DNA of 64,000 bases, from assembly GCF_014518425.1 (NCBI RefSeq), contig NZ_JACVCU010000008.1, forward strand, positions 1 through 64,000, given 5' to 3'. The position numbers and the translations under genes were made by a program. Shown here in pieces: positions 43,539 through 51,880 of this stretch. The first letter of the stretch is position 1, and each line of letters begins with the position of its first letter. Below the pieces are notes generated by a model. The model searched no databases. It was not told the origin of the DNA and worked only from the letters and a program-made list of their open reading frames with translations. This stretch comes from Terrabacter sp. MAHUQ-38. Its GTDB lineage: Bacteria; Actinomycetota; Actinomycetes; Actinomycetales; Dermatophilaceae.

Positions 43539-43829
43539 TCAGCGGGCGAAGAGGGCGCGCGTCGCGTTCTCGTGCTCCGCGTAGGCCGTCGACGCCTTGA
43601 GGGTGAGCCGGCCGACGTCGGCGAGGGCCGCGGTCATCTGGGCCTGGATGCGCTGATAGTCGTGCATGACGCGCTCGAACTCCACCTTGGCCGGGCCCTG
43701 CCAGTCGGCGCCCATGCCGGCGAGGCGGCCACGCAGCTCGGCGGTGCTCGACGTGATGGTGTCGGCGAGCCGGTTGATGTCGGCGGCTGCGGCGGCGATG
43801 CGTTCGGTGTCAACGACGGAACGGGACAT
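43539..43829 (-). CDS. WXG100-family (ESAT-6-like) protein
   Basis: A 96-residue helical hairpin protein. The central WQG (in MGADWQGPAKVEFERVMHDYQ) is the W-x-G turn, with long amphipathic helices on both sides (TERIAAAAADINRLADTITSSTAELRGRLAG and IQAQMTAALADVGRLTLKASTAYAEHENATRALF). Such proteins are secreted as dimers by type VII systems. No EccC or partner gene is in the window, so this is an orphan copy. AGGAGAG precedes the ATG. Confidence 0.88.
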   Translation of the reverse strand: MSRSVVDTERIAAAAADINRLADTITSSTAELRGRLAGMGADWQGPAKVEFERVMHDYQRIQAQMTAALADVGRLTLKASTAYAEHENATRALFAR

Positions 43830-43957
43830 GGGTCTCTCCTCGATCGGTGGCCGACCGGACGGTGGCCTCGTGCGTTCGAGGCTAGGTCGGGCGGGGGAGC
43901 GGCGGCCGGCGTCATCCACAGGCGCGGGTGACACCTTGCTGGCCTAGGCTTCGAGCC

Positions 43958-44746
43958 ATGACCGTGTGGATCGACCAGCCCATCTGGCCCGCCCACGGTC
44001 GGCTCTTCGCGCACCTCGTCAGCGACACGTCCTACGACGAGCTCCACGCGGTCGCGCGCGCTGCACGGTTGCACCCGCGCTCCTTCGACGGCGACCACTA
44101 CGACGTGCCGCAGGTTCGCTGGCAGGACGCCGTCGACGCAGGCGCCACGCCCACCACTGGCGTCGAGCTCGCCCGCCGGCTCAACGCGTCCGGCCTGCGG
44201 CTGCGCAAGCGCAAGCGGGACCGCGGGGTGCGCCGCGTCCTCGACGTCGCGTTCCCCAACGGCGCCAGCGACGTCGACCTCGTCGCGTCCGACGACCCCC
44301 TGGACCCGTCGCGTGTGCTCGCAGCCATGGTCTTCGTCCGCGACCGGCGCGGCGACTTCGTCGTCGTGCACAGCGTGCGGCGCGGCGAGTGGGGCTCGCC
44401 CGGCGGGTGGCGCGAGGAGGACGAGACCCCCATCGAGAACGCCGTCCGCGAGACCCTCGAGGAGACCGGTCTGCGGCTGCGCCTTGCCGACGTGTTCGCC
44501 TGCGGCTACGAGCGGTTCACGCCGCGCACCGCCGACAACCTCTTCACCTCGGAGCGGCCGTTCCTCCAGGTGTTCCGCACCCGGCTCGACGAGGTCCGGC
44601 CCTCACTGACCGACGGTGACGACGGCATCCACGAGACCCGATGGGTCACGCCGGAGGAGTATGCGGAGCTGTGCGGGCACCTCTTCTGGTGGCCCCTCGC
44701 GGTCGAGGTGTTTCCCGACCTGCGCGGTCTCGCCCGCCACCCCTGA
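43958..44746 (+). CDS. DUF4031 domain fused to a NUDIX hydrolase
   Basis: A 262-residue two-domain protein. The first 85 or so residues (VWIDQPIWPAHGRLFAHLVSDTSYDELHAVARAARLHPRSFDGDHYDVP) match DUF4031, usually a stand-alone protein. The second part has the perfect NUDIX box GWREEDETPIENAVRETLEETGL. The enzyme should cleave a nucleoside diphosphate linked to another group. The fusion suggests that DUF4031 works on the same ligand or presents it. The start ATG 43958 is in the middle of a normal intergenic gap from WXG100. Confidence 0.87.
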   Translation: MTVWIDQPIWPAHGRLFAHLVSDTSYDELHAVARAARLHPRSFDGDHYDVPQVRWQDAVDAGATPTTGVELARRLNASGLRLRKRKRDRGVRRVLDVAFPNGASDVDLVASDDPLDPSRVLAAMVFVRDRRGDFVVVHSVRRGEWGSPGGWREEDETPIENAVRETLEETGLRLRLADVFACGYERFTPRTADNLFTSERPFLQVFRTRLDEVRPSLTDGDDGIHETRWVTPEEYAELCGHLFWWPLAVEVFPDLRGLARHP

Positions 44747-44752
44747 ACGCGC

Positions 44753-44782
44753 GTATGCCGCCCACCGAGGTGGACGGCATAC
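44753..44782. terminator. Bidirectional hairpin between convergent NUDIX and YajQ genes
   Basis: GTATGCCGCCCACC and GGTGGACGGCATAC form a 14-bp stem with one mismatch and a two-base loop. The two genes converge here. The stem is built on the GTATGCC/GGCATAC string that recurs across the window. Confidence 0.75.
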
Positions 44783-44829
44783 GTCGGCTTGCGTCGTGGG
44801 CTCGTCTGCGGCGCAGGCGAGCCCGGGCG

Positions 44830-45324
44830 TCAGCGGTAGTTCGTGAAGGTCAGTGCGACGTCGAGGTCGGCGGCCTGGAGCATCCGCTGGACGGCCTGGA
44901 GGTCGTCGCGGGACTTGCTCGTGACACGCAGCTCGTCGCCCTGGATCTGGCTCTTGACGCCCTTGGGCCCCTCGTCGCGGATCAGCTTGTTGATCTTCTT
45001 CGCGTTCTCCTGCGAGATTCCCTCCTTGAGGGGCGTGTCCAGGTGGTACTCCTTGCCCGAGAGGCGGGGCCCGGCCTCCGGGACGTCGAGGTGCTTGAGG
45101 CTGACCTTGCGCTTGACGAGGTGGGTCTTGACGACGTCGAGCACTGCCAGGCAACGCTCCTCCGTGTTCGCCTTCATCTTGATGACCTCGCCGGTCAGGT
45201 CGATGGAGGCGCCGACGTTCTTGAAGTCGTAGCGCGTCGCGAGCTCCTTGCTGGCGCTGTTGACCGCGTTCGCGATCTCCTGCTTGTCGAACTTGCTGAC
45301 GATGTCGAAGGAGGAGTCGGCCAT
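44830..45324 (-). CDS. yajQ: YajQ-family cyclic-di-GMP/nucleotide-binding protein
   Basis: A 164-residue protein. It opens [35 protein letters not shown] and ends [12 protein letters not shown]; the two ferredoxin-like modules are complete. YajQ proteins bind tRNA or GTP in vitro, and in some bacteria cyclic-di-GMP. In actinobacteria the role is not settled. It is a single gene convergent with the NUDIX gene. Confidence 0.93.
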   Translation of the reverse strand: MADSSFDIVSKFDKQEIANAVNSASKELATRYDFKNVGASIDLTGEVIKMKANTEERCLAVLDVVKTHLVKRKVSLKHLDVPEAGPRLSGKEYHLDTPLKEGISQENAKKINKLIRDEGPKGVKSQIQGDELRVTSKSRDDLQAVQRMLQAADLDVALTFTNYR

Positions 45325-45461
45325 CGGTGAGGTCCTTCCGGATGCTGTGGGTCTGGGCTGTCGGGCGGGTGTGCGCGGGGGGCCGCGGACACGCGAAAAG
45401 CGTCGCCGTGGCCCGATTTCGGACCACGCCCGATCTCTTGCTATCCTTCCAGACGCACCAA

Positions 45462-45542
45462 GGCAGGTTGTCCGAGCGGCCAATGGAAACGGACTGTAAA
45501 TCCGTCGCGAAAGCTACGAAGGTTCGAATCCTTCACCTGCCA
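45462..45542 (+). tRNA. tRNA-Tyr(GUA)
   Basis: The acceptor stem GGCAGGT/ACCTGCC is perfect, and the anticodon is GTA at 45496-45498 in the loop CTGTAAA. A long variable arm typical of tRNA-Tyr precedes the T arm with the loop TTCGAAT. The discriminator is A; CCA is not fully encoded. It appears functional. It is the left border of the island that ends at 55137. Confidence 0.95.
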
Positions 45543-45568
45543 CCCTGTGATGTCTCAGGAGATCGGCG

Positions 45569-45608
45569 ACAGTGGCCCTACGGAGACGTAGGGCCACTGT
45601 TGTTTTGT
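45569..45608 (+). terminator. Perfect 14-bp hairpin followed by T-rich tract
   Basis: ACAGTGGCCCTACG and CGTAGGGCCACTGT pair perfectly around the tetraloop GAGA, followed by TGTTTTGT. It can end tRNA-Tyr transcripts; it also covers the stop codon of the minus-strand transposase remnant. It may derive from the end of that insertion sequence. Confidence 0.8.
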
Positions 45609-45835
45609 CTGGGGTGTTGTGGCTGGTAATGGCGGCTGGGGTCGAGGGTGAGCTCGCGCGGGATCTCGCCGGTGGCGGTGTCGACGATGGCGCTGTCGAG
45701 GTCTTGGACCAGGAGTCGGACGTAGGTTCCGGTGTGGGTTCGGCCGATGCCGATGCCGATGTGTGTAGGCGGCCGTTGTGGCGCAGGGTGAGGTCGCGGG
45801 CGACGTCACCATCGCCCTGCAGTACGGCTCGGCCG
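45578..45835 (-). pseudogene. C-terminal remnant of an IS481-type transposase
   Basis: The minus strand carries LTLRHNGRLH, then in the next frame HIGIGIGRTHTGTYVRLLVQDLDSAIVD and TGEIPRELTLDPSRHYQP, ending just inside the hairpin. This matches the conserved C-terminal tail of actinobacterial IS481-type transposases, where RHNGRLHHIGIGR is continuous. A single missing base between the two parts breaks the frame, and the catalytic DDE domain is absent. The insertion sequence is dead. Confidence 0.7.
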
Positions 45836-46686
45836 GCCGACCCGAACACCGCTACCGCTGGGTCCTGCTTCGAGTCACCGCGGCTGACGATCATGCCGCG
45901 TCGGGCGCATTGGTGGACGACGGCTGGCTGGTAGTCGCGGATGTCCACGACCAGCTCCTCGGCCGTGAGCAGCAGCGACGGGCCGGCCATCGCAGCGCGC
46001 GTCGCCTCGAGGTCCTGCGACAGCGCGCACCGGCAGGCGATGGGGCGGTCTCGGTTGGGCTCCCGACTCGGCGGCCCACCTCTCGTCGACGTTCTTCTGC
46101 TGCTCGTTCTCGGCCCACAGTTCAGCCTGCTCGCCGTCCGCCACGGCCACGACGTAATGCGCGATGTGGTTCCATGCGTCCCACTGTTGATGCGCGTGTC
46201 CATGCGGCCTGGACTCCCTGCGCATACTTCGCAAAACGCTGCGACCCCCCGTCGTCGACGGCTACCTTGTGCTCGGCGTCCCGGTCGGGGCCTCGTGGAG
46301 GGGGTTGCGGCCCGGGACGCCACCAGCCGCCACCCCAGCGTTGGCGATAGCGACTTCGTACTTACCGCCTCGTCCGGTCTGCGGTGACGAGCGCTCACCA
46401 TGGATGCGGCACCACCGGTCACCGATCCGCGGCCCCCAGCAGTGGAGCGCCCGCCCGGGAGCGGTGTCCCAGGAGCTGGCGGCGGGAGTTCCACGCGCGT
46501 GCACCAGGTTCGTGCTGCGGACTGCGCGTCAAGGGCCGAGTCGGTGGACCTTCGCAGATGTGTGGCGTCGCTCGGCGTGTGCAGATCGCACATGCCGACC
46601 CCGGAAATGGGCAGTCCGCCCATTGTAGGTCTGCGGCGGCGACCTTACTTTGGCCGGACCCAACATCCCACGGAAGGACATCAGTC
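45836..46686. other. No confident gene; mobile-element debris
   Basis: A long minus-strand open frame crosses this stretch but its composition is uneven. One patch reads LLLTAEELVVDIRDYQPAVV and CARRGMIVSRGDSKQDPAVAVFGSAG, which I do not recognise. Codon bias is weak and the frame ends in a tRNA-antisense artefact. I see no integrase or replication gene. A ribosome site (GGAAGGAC) at the right end belongs to the permease gene at 46687. Confidence 0.4.
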
Positions 46687-48030
46687 ATGGCTCACGCAGA
46701 CGACTTTGCGCTCTCGCGAGTGGCGCCGCCGGCGCGACGGCATTGGTTCGGTATCGCAGTGCAGCGATTCGGCCAGGTCAGCGCCCTTTCACAGTTCCTG
46801 CTGGGCGCGACGCTCGGCTTCAGCATGACCTTCGGTAACGCGGTGCTCGCCTTCCTCTTCGGCTCGATCATCCTCGAGGTGATCATGTGCGTGGTCGGCA
46901 TGGTCGGGCAGCGGGAGGGGCTGAACACCGCACTCCTCGCGCGGTGGACAGGGTTCGGAGAGGTCGGTGCGTCCCTTGTCGGTCTCGCCATCGGGATCAG
47001 CCTCATCGGCTGGTTCGGCATCCAGTCCGCGATCTCTGCCGAGTCGCTCGACGCTCTCATGCCGGGCGCGCTTCCGGCGTGGGCCTGGTGCCTGATCTTC
47101 GGCCTCATCGTCACGGCGATCGTGGCGGTGGGCTTCGGCGGGATGCAGTGGCTGGCAAACGTCACCGTGCCGCTGTTCCTCGCCCTTGTCGGCTGGTCGA
47201 TCATCTCCGAGCTGAGCCGCCACTCCATCGGCGACCTGCTGGCGTCGCCCCCACCGGGTCCGGCGATCACGGTCGGTCAGGGGACGGCTGTCGTCGCGGG
47301 CGGCCTCATCGTCGGCGCCATCATCACGGCGGACATGACGCGCTTCAACCGCTCGGCCTCGGACGTCGTCAAGCAGACCGTTGTGGGAGTCACCCTCGGG
47401 GAGTTCGTCATCGGCCTGGCAGGGGTGCTGCTGGCCCACGCCGCGGGCACCGGCAACATCGTTGCGATCGTCACCTCGTCGGTCGGCCTCATCGGCCTGC
47501 TCATCGTCCTCACCGGAACCTTGAAGATCAATGACTGGAACCTCTACTCCTCCTCGCTCGGTCTCGTGAACTTCGTGTCGACCGCCTTCCGGCGCGACCT
47601 GCACCGAGTGACCACGACGATCGTTCTCGGTGTTGTGGGATCAGTCCTCGCCGCAGCGGGCATCCTCGGTCACTTCACAGATTTCCTGATCGTCCTTGGC
47701 GTCGCCTTCCCGCCGATCGCGGGGATCATGATCGCGGAGTACTTCATCGTCAAGCAGTGGCGCGCCGACTTGGACGCGACGCGGGCGCTGGGCACTCTGC
47801 CCGCCACGGCGCCGCGACTAGTGCCGGCCACACTCGTGGTCTGGGCGATCTCCGGTGCAGTGGGCTACTTCGCTACCTGGGGCATCCCCAGCATCACCTC
47901 ACTGGTGCTGTCGGTCGTCCTCTACACCATCGCCGGCAAGCTCGGCCTCATCCGCGGCATCGGGATCGCGAACACGAGGACCGCCGACGCGCTCGCCGAC
48001 GCGCTCCCCGAGTCGCAGCCGGTGCGCTGA
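46687..48030 (+). CDS. NCS1-type nucleobase/cytosine permease (CodB-like)
   Basis: A 447-residue membrane protein with about 12 helices. It shows FGQVSALSQFLLGATLGFSMTFGNAVLAF and the helix-3 region VVGMVGQREGLNTALLARWTGFG, typical of nucleobase:cation symporters. KINDWNLYSSSLGLVN lies near the substrate helices. It should take up cytosine, hydantoin, allantoin or a related ring compound. The next gene encodes a hydantoinase/oxoprolinase protein after 30 bases, so uptake of the substrate of this pathway is likely. Confidence 0.85.
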   Translation: MAHADDFALSRVAPPARRHWFGIAVQRFGQVSALSQFLLGATLGFSMTFGNAVLAFLFGSIILEVIMCVVGMVGQREGLNTALLARWTGFGEVGASLVGLAIGISLIGWFGIQSAISAESLDALMPGALPAWAWCLIFGLIVTAIVAVGFGGMQWLANVTVPLFLALVGWSIISELSRHSIGDLLASPPPGPAITVGQGTAVVAGGLIVGAIITADMTRFNRSASDVVKQTVVGVTLGEFVIGLAGVLLAHAAGTGNIVAIVTSSVGLIGLLIVLTGTLKINDWNLYSSSLGLVNFVSTAFRRDLHRVTTTIVLGVVGSVLAAAGILGHFTDFLIVLGVAFPPIAGIMIAEYFIVKQWRADLDATRALGTLPATAPRLVPATLVVWAISGAVGYFATWGIPSITSLVLSVVLYTIAGKLGLIRGIGIANTRTADALADALPESQPVR

Positions 48031-48060
48031 CGTATCGCCCATCAGAACGCTAGGAGAGTC

Positions 48061-49608
48061 ATGCACATCGGAATCGACGTCGGCGGGACGAACACGGATG
48101 CCGTCCTCATGGAGGGCACCCAGGTCCTCGCCGCGGTCAAGGAGTCGACCAGCGAGGACGTGACGAGTGGCATCGTCAGCGCCATTCAGCAGATCCGCGC
48201 ACAGCACCACTTCGAAGGCGCCACGATCCACGCCGTCATGATCGGGACCACCCACTTCATCAACGGGCTCGTCGAGGCCCGACGTCTGGCCCCGACCGCC
48301 GCACTGCGCCTCGGCCTACCGGCCACCCGTGCCTTGCCGCCCTTCGTGGACTGGCCAGCCGGGCTACGCGCGGCCATCTCCGGCCGTGCATACCTCGCCC
48401 ACGGGGGCTACGAGTTCGACGGCCGACCCATCTCTCCGATCGACCACGAGGAGCTGAAGCGGCACGCCGCCGACATGGCCGCCCACGGCATCCGCTCGGT
48501 CGCGATCTCGTCCGTGTTCAGCCCCGTCAACCACGACCTCGAGGTCGAGGCGGCCGCAGTGATCTCTGGCGAGCTGGGTCCTGATGTGGCGATCTCGCTC
48601 TCGCACGAGATCGGGCGGATCGGTCTGCTGGAGCGGGAGAACGCCACGATCATCAATGCTGCCCTGAGGGAGATGGCGGTCTCGATCGTCGATGGCCTGA
48701 CCGCGGCCGTGCGCGCGCACGGAATCGACGCGCCGATCTTCCTCAGCCAGAACGACGGAACCCTCATGGATGAGGACTTCGTCCGCCGCTACCCCGTGGC
48801 CACCTTCGCCTCGGGCCCGACCAACTCCATGCGAGGAGCCGCTGCCACGAGTGGGCTGGAGACCTGCGCCGTGGTCGACATCGGTGGAACGACATCGGAT
48901 GTCGGCCTGCTGGTCAACGGTTTCCCGCGAGAGACCACGACCGAGGTCAAGGTGGCGGGGGTGCGGACAAACTTCCGGATGCCGGACGTGCTCTCCATCG
49001 GCATCGGAGGCGGGAGTCACGTCGACCCGGCCACTGCCGAGGTCGGACCGCATTCAGTCGGGTACAAGCTCACGTCCGAGGCCCTGGTGTTCGGCGGGTC
49101 CCAGCTGACGGCTACGGATCTCGCCGTTGCGGCGGGACGAGCCGACGTCGGGGATGCCTCGTTCGTTGCCCATCTCGACCGGGATCTGGTCAAGCGTGCC
49201 CTCGACCGGGTCGCGGATCGCATCGCTGAGGCAGTCGACCGCATGCGCACGTCGGCCGAGCCGATCCCTGTCGTTGCCGTCGGTGGCGGATCCATCCTCC
49301 TTCCTGACGAGATCCCCATCTTCGGAACGGTCCACCGCCCCGAGAACTACGCGGTGGCCAATGCCATCGGTGCCTCCATCGCACAGGTCGGCGGTGAGAT
49401 CGACAAGGTCATCGCCGTCGATCCGGGTCGCCGCGACGGGATCCTGGACGACGTGCGCCAAGAGGCGGTCGACAAGGCAATCGCCGCAGGAGCGAGCCCG
49501 TCGACCGTGAAGATCGTCGACTTCGACCAGGTGCCGATTCCCTATCTGCCGGGCAACGCGACCCGGATCAGGGCCAAAGCAGTCGGCGACCTCGACATGG
49601 GGGCGTGA
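48061..49608 (+). CDS. Hydantoinase/oxoprolinase-family protein (HyuA/OplA-like)
   Basis: A 515-residue ATPase of the actin fold. The first phosphate loop is HIGIDVGGTNTDAVL, and VVDIGGTTSDVGLLVNG is the second. These enzymes couple ATP hydrolysis to opening of hydantoin, oxoproline or acetone-type substrates, usually with a HyuB or other partner. No HyuB is present here; the partners appear to be the DUF917 proteins. The GTG of the next gene overlaps its stop. Confidence 0.87.
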   Translation: MHIGIDVGGTNTDAVLMEGTQVLAAVKESTSEDVTSGIVSAIQQIRAQHHFEGATIHAVMIGTTHFINGLVEARRLAPTAALRLGLPATRALPPFVDWPAGLRAAISGRAYLAHGGYEFDGRPISPIDHEELKRHAADMAAHGIRSVAISSVFSPVNHDLEVEAAAVISGELGPDVAISLSHEIGRIGLLERENATIINAALREMAVSIVDGLTAAVRAHGIDAPIFLSQNDGTLMDEDFVRRYPVATFASGPTNSMRGAAATSGLETCAVVDIGGTTSDVGLLVNGFPRETTTEVKVAGVRTNFRMPDVLSIGIGGGSHVDPATAEVGPHSVGYKLTSEALVFGGSQLTATDLAVAAGRADVGDASFVAHLDRDLVKRALDRVADRIAEAVDRMRTSAEPIPVVAVGGGSILLPDEIPIFGTVHRPENYAVANAIGASIAQVGGEIDKVIAVDPGRRDGILDDVRQEAVDKAIAAGASPSTVKIVDFDQVPIPYLPGNATRIRAKAVGDLDMGA

Positions 49609-50687
49609 CGATGGCCTGGACACTGCATGCGGACCAGGTCCCTGACCTGGCCAGGGGGGCCGCGGTCCTCGGAACGGGCGGTGGGGGAGACCCTCACATC
49701 GGAGCCCTGCTGGCCAGTCAGGCTCTCACCGAGCATGGGACGGTCGAAGTCGTCGGCATCGACGAGGTGCCCTCGGACGCCCGCGTCGTCATGGTCGCGA
49801 TGATGGGGGCACCGACTGTCATGGTCGAAAAGCTGCCGTCGCTCGACGAGGTCGTCACCACCGTGCGGGCGCTGGAGCCGTTTCTTGACGGCCCGGTCAC
49901 TCACATCGCTTGCGCCGAGGTGGGCGGGGTGAACTCCACCATCCCGGTCGTTGCGGCTGCCGCGTTGGGACTGCCGCTCGTGGACGGCGACGCCATGGGG
50001 CGCGCCTTTCCCGAGCTCCAGATGGTTCTGCCGACTCTGGCGGGAGTAGCCGCCAGCCCCATGGCCTTCGCTGACGACAAGGGCAACACTGGCGTGCTCA
50101 CCACGATCGACAACGCATGGGCTGAGCGGATCGCCAGGGTCGCGTGCGTTGAGATGGGCTGCTCCGTGATGGTCGCCCTCTTCCCCCAGGCCGGTGCGCA
50201 GCTGAGCCAGACGATGGTGGCTGGCTCGCTCAGCAAAGCAGCGGCCATCGGCCGGACCATTGCTGCGGCCCGAGATGCCAACGAAGACCCAGTGGCTCGC
50301 GCTGTCGACCAGCTGGCGGGACGGGAGCTCTTCGCCGGCAAGGTTGTCGACATCGAGCGAGCGACCACCACCGGATTCGCGCGTGGCCGCGCTCGGATCG
50401 AAGGCGAACTCGGTGGCATGGAGCTGTCGTTCCAGAACGAGCACCTTCTCGCGCAGGCGGACGGGGTGGTACTCGCCACCACCCCCGACCTGATCATCGT
50501 GCTCGAGCACGACTCCGGGGAGCCGATCACCACCGAGGGGCTGAGGTACGGGCAACGTGTGAGGGTCATCGCCGCTCCGTCCGACGAGCGATGGCACTCC
50601 GCCGAGGGCTTGGCCTTGGTGGGGCCGCGCTACTTCGGCTACGACATGGACGCACATCGCTTCGACGGGGCACGGGAGGTCGCCTGA
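49605..50687 (+). CDS. DUF917 protein (S-methyl-thiohydantoin desulfurase family), copy 1
   Basis: A 360-residue protein. The N-terminal GAAVLGTGGGGDPHIGALLA and later CAEVGGVNSTIP and LVDGDAMGRAFPELQM are the family marks; the C-terminal part includes ITTEGLRYGQRVRVI. Pfam labels the family S-methyl thiohydantoin desulfurase; relatives are tied to hydantoin-like ring metabolism. An ATG at 49611 is an alternative to GTG 49605. Copy 2 overlaps its stop (TGATG). Confidence 0.85.
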   Translation: MTMAWTLHADQVPDLARGAAVLGTGGGGDPHIGALLASQALTEHGTVEVVGIDEVPSDARVVMVAMMGAPTVMVEKLPSLDEVVTTVRALEPFLDGPVTHIACAEVGGVNSTIPVVAAAALGLPLVDGDAMGRAFPELQMVLPTLAGVAASPMAFADDKGNTGVLTTIDNAWAERIARVACVEMGCSVMVALFPQAGAQLSQTMVAGSLSKAAAIGRTIAAARDANEDPVARAVDQLAGRELFAGKVVDIERATTTGFARGRARIEGELGGMELSFQNEHLLAQADGVVLATTPDLIIVLEHDSGEPITTEGLRYGQRVRVIAAPSDERWHSAEGLALVGPRYFGYDMDAHRFDGAREVA

Positions 50688-51823
50688 TGAGCTGGCAGAT
50701 CACACGAGACGACCTGGCGGACCTCGCGCGCGGCGCGACTCTCCTTGGCACTGGGGGCGGAGGAGACCCTTACATCGGGATGATGCTCGTCCAGGGCGTT
50801 CTCGGCGACGGTGCGATAACCATCCTCGACCCCGACGAGATCGCCGACGACCTCTTCGTCATCCCGACGGCGCAGATGGGCGCCCCGACCGTCATGATCG
50901 AGAAGATCCCGGCTGGTACGGAGCCCACGTTGTCCCTGCGCATCCTCGAGGAACACCTGGGTCGGACCGCCGACGCAACCATGCCCATCGAGTGCGGCGG
51001 CATCAATTCGATGATCCCGCTCATCGTGGCCGCCGAGACCGGTCTGCCGGTCGTCGACGCCGACGGCATGGGCCGAGCCTTCCCCGAGCTGTCCATGGAG
51101 ACCTTCGCCGTCTATGGGGTGCACGGATCCCCCTTGGCCTTGGCAGGCGAGCGCGGTGAGCGGGTCATCATCGACACCGGCGACGACGACCGGCAGATGG
51201 AGTGGCTGGCCCGAGCGGTGACGATCCGCCTCGGTGGCGTCGGGCACATCGCCGAGTACGCCATGACGGGCGCTGATGTGAAGCGCACGGCAGTGCCACG
51301 CACCCTGTCCATGGCGCTGGCTCTTGGCCGCGCCATCCGCGTCGCCCGCGAAGAGAAGCGTTCACCGTTCGACGCGATCCAAGACACGCTCGCGACCACC
51401 TTGTACCAACATGTACGCACGCTCTTCGAAGGCAAGGTTGTCGATGTCGACCGTCGTACGACGGAAGGATTCGCCAAGGGAGTTGCCCGGATCGCTCCGG
51501 CAGACGGAGGGGCGGGTGAGCTCGAGATCCGCTTTCAGAACGAGAACCTCATCGCGTTGCGCGACGGGGACATGGTCGCCATCGTCCCGGACCTCATCTG
51601 CGTCGTGGACGGCGACTCGGCGGAGCCCATCACCACTGAGGGCCTGCGCTACGGGCAGCGCGTTCGGGTCTTGGGCATCTCCACGCCGGAGATGATGCGC
51701 ACCCCGGCTGCTCTCGCCGCGTTCGGCCCGGACGCATTCGGCCTGACTGAGAGCTTCAGTCCCGTGGAGCTGCTTGCGAGTGGGGAAGTACGGCCGACAG
51801 CCGCATCCACCCTCGTTCACTGA
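50687..51823 (+). CDS. DUF917 protein, copy 2
   Basis: A 378-residue paralogue of the previous gene. It keeps the Gly-rich loop LLGTGGGGDPYIGMMLV, PIECGGINSMIPL, VVDADGMGRAFPELSME and ITTEGLRYGQRVRVLG. DUF917 proteins often occur as adjacent pairs and may form heteromers with the hydantoinase-like ATPase. The start ATG 50687 overlaps the stop of copy 1. The pair seems intact. Confidence 0.87.
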   Translation: MSWQITRDDLADLARGATLLGTGGGGDPYIGMMLVQGVLGDGAITILDPDEIADDLFVIPTAQMGAPTVMIEKIPAGTEPTLSLRILEEHLGRTADATMPIECGGINSMIPLIVAAETGLPVVDADGMGRAFPELSMETFAVYGVHGSPLALAGERGERVIIDTGDDDRQMEWLARAVTIRLGGVGHIAEYAMTGADVKRTAVPRTLSMALALGRAIRVAREEKRSPFDAIQDTLATTLYQHVRTLFEGKVVDVDRRTTEGFAKGVARIAPADGGAGELEIRFQNENLIALRDGDMVAIVPDLICVVDGDSAEPITTEGLRYGQRVRVLGISTPEMMRTPAALAAFGPDAFGLTESFSPVELLASGEVRPTAASTLVH

Positions 51824-51880
51824 CGTACGCCCGGCCGCACCATGGGCGGCACCTGACCGTCGTGCCCCTACGCTGGTCAG

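Noticed and set aside
45514..46623. A 369-residue minus-strand protein
   Set aside because: It ends in a tRNA-antisense artefact and is frameshifted through the transposase tail; only the transposase C-terminal part is recognisable.
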